This document shows positions 56,515 to 64,000 of a DNA stretch of 64,000 nt, in pieces. The notes under the pieces were generated by a model. It searched no databases. It was not told the origin of the DNA and was given only the letters and a program-made list of their open reading frames with translations. Within the stretch, counting starts at the first letter, position 1; every line of letters begins with the position of its first letter. Where the stretch lies: the NCBI RefSeq assembly GCF_035222485.1, contig NC_085921.1:3906001-3970000 (forward strand), given 5' to 3'. The stretch comes from Podospora pseudoanserina. Its lineage: Eukaryota > Ascomycota > Sordariomycetes > Sordariales > Podosporaceae. The position numbers and the translations under genes are program-made.

Positions 56515-58384
56515 CTTGCTCTTTGCCTTGACGGAATGGCGTATGTGGGTGGGTAAGGTCGCCAGAGTTTAAATGGGAGTTGAGAGAGCAAGCTTTTGGC
56601 TGCAGAACAGTGGAAGTCAATTCTGCCAGCAAGCAAGCCTGGAGGTGATGATAAGAGGAGGGCGAGACCGGGGAGCTCGGAAAGTCAGGTGCAGTCGCAC
56701 GAAGAGGAGGGGAAATCGAATGAGAGAATGGTTGAAGCAACCGGAGTGAAGTGGTCCCCCTCCCACGTCAGACAAAGCTCGGGCCTATGGCGGGTTGGAT
56801 GGTTTGTTAGCTGGCTGACTCTTGTGTGATGACTAGGTAGGGTGCTCTTCCAAGGTTGCTGGCTGAGAAGAGAGCGAGAGGCGGCGGATAACGAGGCCAG
56901 ACAATGGGAGTCGAGTGAAATAGAATGGGGGACAGCTGGAGAGTCGCGCAGCGGTCCTCAGGTTTGTTTACGGTTCAAAGAATCAAACAGGTATCGTGGA
57001 TAGCTAGCCTGGAGGCAAGTGTGAAAGGAGGAAGAAATGGAAGGGACAGAAGCGGGCAGTTTAGGTTCAGGCAGCCCCGGAGAGTAGGAAGGTGCTCGTG
57101 ATCTACTATGGGAGCCTTCCCGGGCGGGGCAATACGCTGAGCTTCCCCAATCAGGCAGACAGACACATCCGATAAGTGAAAGGCTGTCTTATCGCGCGAT
57201 GGCTTGGGCAATTTGGAGGGGTGAAATGGGGGTGAATCATTCGTATGTGGCTGAACTAAGCTTGGAGGTGGAGGACTGGATAGGCCGGTCTGTCGTTGAC
57301 TTCGCTGGCTCCGGGCTTGCCATGTCCGAGTTGAGCTCCGTAGAATTATCTCAGGTTTGGTGGTAAGCAAGCTTTCACTGGATACCTGGGACCACCTTCT
57401 TTGAAGAGATGGTGATGTCGAGGGTGCTTCCGGCGAAGTGCTGAATGCGGGGCAGCTTGGAACGGGACTGAGGTGACAGCATTCACCAGCTGCCATTGGT
57501 AAGGACGAAGGCTGCCTGTTTGCTACGGGACCACGCCGCAACTCGGATTCGCAAGCACTTGCTCACGTTTAGGTCGTTGGCCGATGCTGGATTCATGCCA
57601 CAATGTTGATGGAGGCCTTTCGATAACTTGACAACTTTCAACCTCGAAGACAGACTACGAGCTTCGAGGGACATTCACCTTCACAGTTTCAAATGACTGC
57701 TAGTGAGAGACATCAAGATAACAACAGACCTTGCTTTTGGTAGGGATATAAGTCCCTGGAAAGGCCATGAATGCCTTGACCGAGTCTATCCAAGTATGGA
57801 GAGCATTTCTCAATTTCATAAAAAGGCTTAATGTCTCATTCGAGCATGAACTTTGGGGTGGCATTTGCAGCATGATAGTCGCACGAGTCACCCTTTAACA
57901 CTGATTCAAAGTCTGTGTATAAGTGGTGTCGCCGTCATGGCTGATCGCTGAGACTGGGGTCCCCTGTGAACTGCCCCTCCATCCAAGTTCAAATCACGTG
58001 CCAGGCTTTGAGGGTGGGCGAGTGGGTCTCGCTGTTTCGTGGCCCAGTGGGTGGCACAGGGGAGCTGGACGCTGCTGGGTACGTAAGTCGATATGGAACA
58101 GTCGACTTCTTGCGAGTCAAAGATACGCCGCATCACCAACCAACACATCTTCACATATATGCACCCTCACATATAAAACCTGAGCGAGCAGGCGAGAACG
58201 TGCACCTCAACACAGACAACCATCCCCACATTCTCGAGCCGACTCCCACTCGAGCCTACTGCGTGCGATAGATACCGTTCAGTGACCGCCACTTCACCGC
58301 CGAGACCAAACCTCCCCCGATTCCCAAAGACACCCAACATCCACATCAACACCACCGCTGTTGGCGCGCAGCGATATCACCAAC
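56515..58384. other. 1.9-kb divergent promoter region FHA / VPS1
   Basis: Shared upstream region of two divergent genes. Long but weak minus-strand frames have no codon bias or motif. No RNA gene or mobile element seen. Confidence 0.5.
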
Positions 58385-60775
58385 ATGACGGTCGACACAC
58401 AAACGCTGGCCACCCCCGGCGGTATTTCCGACCCTGGCCTCATCAAGTATGCCATGCCCCCCGCCCCGCGCGCGCTCCCTCTCAGGCCCAGTTGTCTTGG
58501 CTCTTCTTTTCGTTCGTTAGGCACTAACCTCCGGATATAGGCTGGTCAACAAGCTTCAAGATGTCTTCACCACCGTTGGTGTCAACAACCCTATCGATCT
58601 CCCACAAATAGTCGTCGTTGGCAGTCAGTCGAGCGGCAAGAGTTCCGTATTAGAAAATATCGTCGGTCGTGACTTGTATGTGCCCCCCCTGACAGCCCCC
58701 TATTCTCGCTCTTGGCATGGTTGAGCTGACGGTATTCTTCGATGCAGTCTCCCTCGTGGTTCCGGTATCGTCACTCGTCGACCGCTTGTACTGCAGCTTA
58801 TCAACCGGCCTGCGACGGCTGACTCTAATGGCGTCGATGAGAAGCTTGCCGGTAGCACCGACAAGGCCGCCAACACGGACGAGTGGGGCGAGTTCCTGCA
58901 CATCCCCGGCCAAAAGTTCTACGACTTCAACAAGATCCGCGAGGAGATCAACCGAGAGACTGAGGCCAAGGTGGGCCGGAATGCCGGCATCTCACCTGCC
59001 CCCATCAACCTTCGCATCTATTCGCCCAATGTCCTGAACCTTACCCTGGTCGATTTGCCCGGCCTGACAAGAGTGCCCGTCGGTGATCAGCCGCGAGATA
59101 TCGAGAGACAGATTCGTGACATGATCCTCAAGTTTATTCAGAAGTCAAATGCCATTATCCTGGCCGTCTCGCCTGCCAACGTCGATTTGGCCAACTCGGA
59201 TGGTCTCAAGTTGGCGAGGGAGGTGGACCCTGAGGGTCAGAGAACGATCGGTGTGCTTACCAAGGTTGATTTGATGGACGAGGGAACTGATGTAGTGGAT
59301 ATTCTTGCGGGCCGCATCATTCCCTTGAGACTTGGCTACGTCCCCGTCGTGAACCGTGGTCAAAGGGATATTGACAACAAGAAGCCCATCAACGCCGCCC
59401 TCGACGCTGAAAAGGCCTTTTTCGACAACCACAAGGCTTATCGTAACAAGAGCTCTTACTGCGGCACACCCTATCTTGCCCGCAAGCTCAACCTTATTCT
59501 TATGATGCACATCAAGCAAACGCTTCCAGAGATTAAGAGCCGTATCTCAAACTCTCTTCAAAAGTACACACAGGAGCTCGAGTCCCTTGGCCCATCGATG
59601 CTGGGCAACAGCGCCAACATTGTGCTGAACATTATCACCGAGTTTACCAACGAATGGCGAACGGTTTTGGACGGCAACAATACCGAGCTTTCGAGCAATG
59701 AGCTGTCAGGCGGTGCCAGAATCAGCTTTGTCTTCCATGAGCTTTACTCGAACGGTATCAAGGCGGTTGACCCCTTTGACCATGTCAAGGATGTCGACAT
59801 TCGCACCATTCTCTACAACTCGTCTGGCTCCTCCCCAGCACTCTTTGTCGGCACTACAGCATTTGAGCTTATTGTGAAGCAACAGATCAAGCGGTTGGAA
59901 GAGCCAAGCTTGAAGTGTGCTTCGCTGGTCTATGACGAGCTTGTGCGCATTCTTACGAACCTGCTTAGCAAGCAGCTCTACCGCCGCTACCCAGGACTGA
60001 AGGAGAAGATCCACGCCGTAGTTATCTCGTTCTTCAAGAAGGCCATGGAGCCGACCAACAAGCTGGTGAAGGACTTGGTCGCCATGGAAGCGTGTTACGT
60101 CAATACGGGACACCCCGACTTCCTGAACGGCCACCGCGTAAGTGTCGCTTATCTTGTTGATATATGACGTTCGTACTGACCATGATTGTGAAGGCTATGG
60201 CGATTGTCAACGAAAAGCACAACCCTTCCAGGCCTGTTCAGGTGGACCCCAAGACGGGCAAGCCTCTGGCGAACACGCCCAGAGCCGCCAGCCCAACACT
60301 TGTGGCCTCGGCGGATGGTGATTCCAACAACAGCGGTTTCTTTGGCAGCTTCTTTGCCGCCAAGAACAAGAAGAAGGCGGCCGCCATGGAGCCCCCACCG
60401 CCCACTCTCAAGGCCTCTGGCACTTTGTCAGAGCGGGAGAACATCGAGGTCGAAGTCATCAGTACGTACCCATCATTCCTGTGAATCAAATAAATGGACT
60501 GGGCTAACAAAGGCTGTACAGAGCTGCTGATTTCCTCATACTTCAACATTGTCAAGCGCACCATGATCGACATGGTGCCGAAGGCTATCATGCTGAACCT
60601 TGTCAGCTTCACAAAGGAAGAAATGCAGAAAGAGCTTCTCGAGAACATGTACCGGCAGAGCGAGCTTGACGACCTCCTCAAAGAGAGCGATTACACGATT
60701 CGGAGGCGGAAGGAGTGCCAGCAAATGGTGGAAAGTCTTGGGCGGGCCAGTGAGATTGTTAGCCAGGTTCAATGA
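58385..60775 (+). CDS. VPS1: Dynamin-like GTPase VPS1
   Basis: Self-assembling GTPase for vacuolar protein sorting, endosomal recycling and peroxisome fission. Five exons: 58385-58446, 58541-58675, 58748-60137, 60194-60461, 60522-60775; 702 residues, the usual length. G1 is GSQSSGKS (48-55), G3 [15 protein letters not shown]4 TKVD. The middle domain follows, then a short insert-B region with Lys run and PPPP ([13 protein letters not shown]) and no PH domain. The C-terminal GED ([20 protein letters not shown]) ends ASEIVSQVQ. Splice sites are standard, and each junction keeps conserved sequence ([24 protein letters not shown]). Confidence 0.96.
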
Positions 60776-61351
60776 GGTATTTGAGTAGCAGACTTTGACC
60801 GCACGAAGGTTGGGCATGGAGGATTAATGTCTTGTTTGCTTATTTTTTAGAGGGACTCGATTCTCCTTTATCGATACCATGGTTGAGCGTCGGGTAGCCA
60901 GAATCAGAAATGTTGCATGTTTATCTGTGCCATCCACACAGGTTGTGTGACAACGCTTGTATCATGCCACAGGACCTTGTTCTCCGGCACATGTCACCAA
61001 CTCAAACGAGGCCCGGCAATGCTCGGGTTTTAGGGGCCGATATTTACGGGACAGGGTCATCATCCGACCACCTCCGCACATCGGTTCGGGAAAGAGGGTA
61101 GTAAAATGTAGGTAATAGAAGCATTTTCCCCACTTTGTCGTGTTGAATCAATGAAAGTCGTCATCGCGGGTTGCCCCGATGACTGGGAGAGAGGCGGGGG
61201 GCGGGGGGTGATATGCATATAAAATAAAGCTTGTTTGGCGCCTCGGGAACTTGGTGGTTTGGGGGTATGTGAACAGTCCAACATCAGAATCTATCGTTCC
61301 CAACTACAACACCACGTACGTTTTTGGACGAGTCTTTCGACAGCAACAAAC
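60776..61351. other. Intergenic region VPS1 / GGT-like
   Basis: VPS1 3' flank and promoter of the next plus-strand gene; a G-run at 61195-61208. No gene seen. Confidence 0.55.
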
Positions 61352-63302
61352 ATGGTTCTTACCACAGCGTCGGTTTTTCCTTCCAAGGGTGGGCATCAGT
61401 TCATGCCTTGGCCTTCCCGGCGCAGTGTGGTTCATAGCACCAAGGGGGTTGTTGCTTGCTCTCAGCCCTTGGCGGCGAGGTGCGGGTTGGAGATTTTGAG
61501 AAAGGGGGGGAATGCTGCTGTATGTTTTGTTTCTCGTTTACCAGCTTTTATTTATGGCTTGAATAGCTGATTGTTGGATAGGATGCTGCTGTGGCGGTCG
61601 CTGCGGGGATTAACATGACCGAGCCATGCCAGACGGGCATTGGAGGGGATATGTTTTGTCTGTTTTACGACGCCAAAACGAAAAAGGTGTCGGCGTTGAA
61701 CGGCTCGGGGAGGGCAGGCGGGAAATGCACGCTTGAGACAATCAGAGGGAGTTTGGGGTTGGGTGGAGCGGATGAGGAGGGGAAGATTCCGATGAGTAGT
61801 GTCCATGCTGTTACTGTGCCTGGGGCGGCGGCGGGGTGGGTTGATACTGTTGAGAGGTTTGGGAGTGGAAAGCTGAGTTTGGAGGATATTTTGGGACCGG
61901 CGATACAGCTGGGGGAGGAGGGGTTCCCGGTTCATGAGCAGACGGCTACCATTGTGAGTTTTTTGATATATCTGAGCGTGGCAGAGTTGGTGCTGACAAG
62001 TGGGCGGTGTAGTGGGCTCAAGGAGAGCAATCGCTTCGAGATGCCTCTCCCAACTTTAGGGAGATGTTAAAGGCTGATCCAAACGCCCCTGATGGTGTCA
62101 GAGCTCCCAAAGCAGGGGACATCATCAAGCTTCCCAACCTGGCCAAAACATTCCGTGCCCTCGCCGCAGAAGGCAAAAAGGGGTTCTATACCGGCCGTAT
62201 TGCAGAAGAAATCGTCAAAGTCACCACCTCCCTCGGTGGCCACCTCACCCTGGAAGACCTGGAGCACCATCTCACCACCGGCTCCGAGCCCGTCGAGCCC
62301 ATCTCCCTCAAGTTCACCGGCCAAGGCGCCGGCAAAGCAGAAAACGCCGGTATAGAAGTATGGGAACACCCCCCCAACGGCCAAGGCATCGTCGCCCTCA
62401 TGGCCTTGGGAATTCTCCAACAACTCGAACTCTCGGGTAAGATCCCAACCTGGACAGAAAAAGACCACAACACCGCCCCGTACCTCCACGCCATCATTGA
62501 ATCTCTTCGCATCGCCTTCTCCGACGCAAACTGGTTCCTTGCCGACCCCAACGTCAGCGACGTCCCTACCGCTGGTCTGTTGTCTCCAGAGTACCTCTCC
62601 GAAAGAGCCAAATTATTCTCGCCCACCAAGTCCACACCCGAGCTCATCCCCCATGGCTCTCCCGCCCTCCGATCCTCAGACACGGTTTACTTTGCCGTCT
62701 CCGACAGCGAAGGCAACGCAATCTCCTTTATCAACTCCAACTACGGCGGTTTCGGCACGGGCATCATCCCCGCCGGGTGTGGTTTCACCCTCCAAAACCG
62801 GGGCGCGAACTTTTCTCTCGATCCCAAGCATCCCAACGTTCTTGCTCCGAGGAAGAGGCCGTATCATACCATTATTCCCGGTTTGGTGACCAACATCAAC
62901 GATGGGAGCTTGCACAGTGTTTTTGGAGTCATGGGCGGGTTCATGCAGCCGCAGGGACATGTCCAGACGCTGCTGGGGCAGATTGTTGGGGGACTGAACC
63001 CCCAGCAGGCGTTGGATGCGCCGAGGGTTTGTATCGGGGCGGGGATGCCCGAGAATGGAAAGGTGTATGATATGCGGGTGTATGTTGAGGAGGGGATGCC
63101 CGAGGAGACGATCAGGGGCTTGGAGGAGCTGGGACATCAGGTTACCCTTGTCAGGGCTACGCCGGGGGACAAGTGGCAGTCTAGGTCGCTGTTTGGGCGT
63201 GGGCAGATTATTCGGTGGACGGTGGATAGTGTAGAGGAGAACAGGGGAGTTTGGTCGGCGGGTAGTGACATGAGGGGTGATGGGGGTGCTTATCCTGCTT
63301 AG
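61352..63302 (+). CDS. Gamma-glutamyltranspeptidase-like Ntn hydrolase
   Basis: GGT-family enzyme; members split glutathione-type gamma-glutamyl bonds or act as acylases after self-cleavage that exposes an N-terminal Thr. Three exons: 61352-61519, 61582-61953, 62013-63302; 609 residues. Family blocks: [22 protein letters not shown] (N-terminal), [39 protein letters not shown] and the cleavage/catalytic region [19 protein letters not shown], then [19 protein letters not shown] and [11 protein letters not shown]. There is no signal peptide or membrane anchor, so it is closer to the cytosolic YwrD/acylase branch than to secreted GGT. ATG 61352 gives the normal length. Confidence 0.9.
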
Positions 63303-63446
63303 AAATGATACACTGCATACTTGGGGCGAGAGACCTAGATGCTGGAGTATTTCGAAAGGGAGATATAGTACAGTCTAGGGTATTCATACATGTCTTTTTC
63401 TCCTTTTTTTCTTTCTTTCTGCTTTGCTTTGTAATCGTGACAGTGT

Positions 63447-64000
63447 TCACTCCTTCTTGGCCTCCTCCTCAGCAGCCTCAGCTTCCACAGCCAAAACCTT
63501 CTTCTCCTCCAGCAGCTTCGCCAGCTCGCCGCTCTGGTGCATGGAAACGATGATGTCGCAGCCGCCGACGAACTCCTTATCGATGTAGAGCTGGGGAATG
63601 GTGGGCCAGTCGCTGTACTCCTTGATTCCTATTTATTTCACCCAATTTTTGTTCAGCATCCCTCTCCCCCGACTTTCTGGATTCACCTTGTTGAAAATGG
63701 ATGAAAAACCTACCCTGCCTCAGCTCATTGTCCTCCAAAACGTTAAACGCCGCAAACTTGGCCGGGTCCACCCCCTGCATGCCCAGCACCTGGATCGACG
63801 CCCTCGAGAAGCCGCACTGGGGCGTCTCGGGGGTGCCCTTCATGAAGAGGACCACGGGCGCCGAGGAGACGGCCTTGTCGATCGCTTGTCTTGTCTGGTC
63901 CGAGAGGAAACGGGCTTGTATCGAGGTGAGGAAGGAGGTGCGGGCTGCTGCTGGGGCGGCAAAGGCCGGGCGGAGGAGTTGCTTTTTTGGCAAAGTTGTT
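63447..64000 (-). CDS. GRX5: Monothiol glutaredoxin GRX5, mitochondrial (partial at right edge)
   Basis: Carries [2Fe-2S] clusters from the Isu scaffold in mitochondria. Two exons in view: >64000-63714 and 63628-63447, with an 85-nt intron (GTAGGT donor). The CGFS active site is in [42 protein letters not shown] and the GSH-binding residues are also present. The N-terminus is Arg/Ala-rich ([19 protein letters not shown]), a mitochondrial presequence. Its start codon lies beyond the window: the frame is open to the edge without an ATG. The C-terminus is a Glu/Ala-rich tail ending EAKKE. Confidence 0.94.

Overview
This window is nuclear DNA of a filamentous ascomycete, most likely a sordariomycete of the Sordariales type. 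The evidence is short introns (mostly 50-85 nt) with GTRNGT-like donors and CTRAC-like branch sites, compact single-copy housekeeping genes with C/G-ending codons, and families typical of this group (Cut12-like spindle pole protein, cpc-3-type GCN2, Spo12, CGFS glutaredoxin). I see no transposon, retroelement, CRISPR array, tRNA or rRNA gene. I recognise 24 protein-coding genes on both strands; those at the two edges are partial. Exon boundaries were worked out by hand from splice signals and frame continuity.

Layout. 1-10 kb: N-terminus of DNA polymerase delta (-), a low-complexity hypothetical gene with an apparent frame break (+), GET4 (-), a UIM-containing protein with a probably inactive USP fold (-), and a Cdc34-like E2 (-). 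11-23 kb: GCN2/cpc-3 kinase (-) divergent from a Cut12-like gene (+), then a USP deubiquitinase ending in a CaaX box (-). 25-36 kb: an acyl-CoA dehydrogenase (+), Spo12-like (+), DRG1/RBG1 GTPase with tiny exons (-), splicing factor CWC2 (+), urease accessory UreF (-), TOM40 (-). 36-50 kb: PFK-2/FBPase-2 whose phosphatase site lacks its catalytic His (+), a MAT2B/RmlD-like reductase (+), a large RA-PH polyglutamine protein (+), farnesyl diphosphate synthase (-), APC8/CDC23 (+). 51-64 kb: a secreted protein whose frame continues past two UAG codons (+), an FHA protein with a C-terminal membrane anchor (-), VPS1 dynamin (+), a gamma-glutamyltranspeptidase-like Ntn hydrolase (+), and mitochondrial GRX5 (-, partial).

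The neighbours do not form a pathway cluster; this is ordinary euchromatic gene order with divergent promoters of 0.5-2.4 kb. The most interesting signal is the secreted-protein gene at 51.4-52.4 kb. Two in-frame UAG codons are followed by clearly coding sequence, and the second sits where a five-residue repeat calls for an aromatic residue (Trp in three of the five other copies). Sordariomycetes are known to edit UAG to UGG by A-to-I mRNA editing in sexual tissue, so this is a strong candidate for an editing-dependent gene. A milder case of the same pattern follows the APC8 stop codon.
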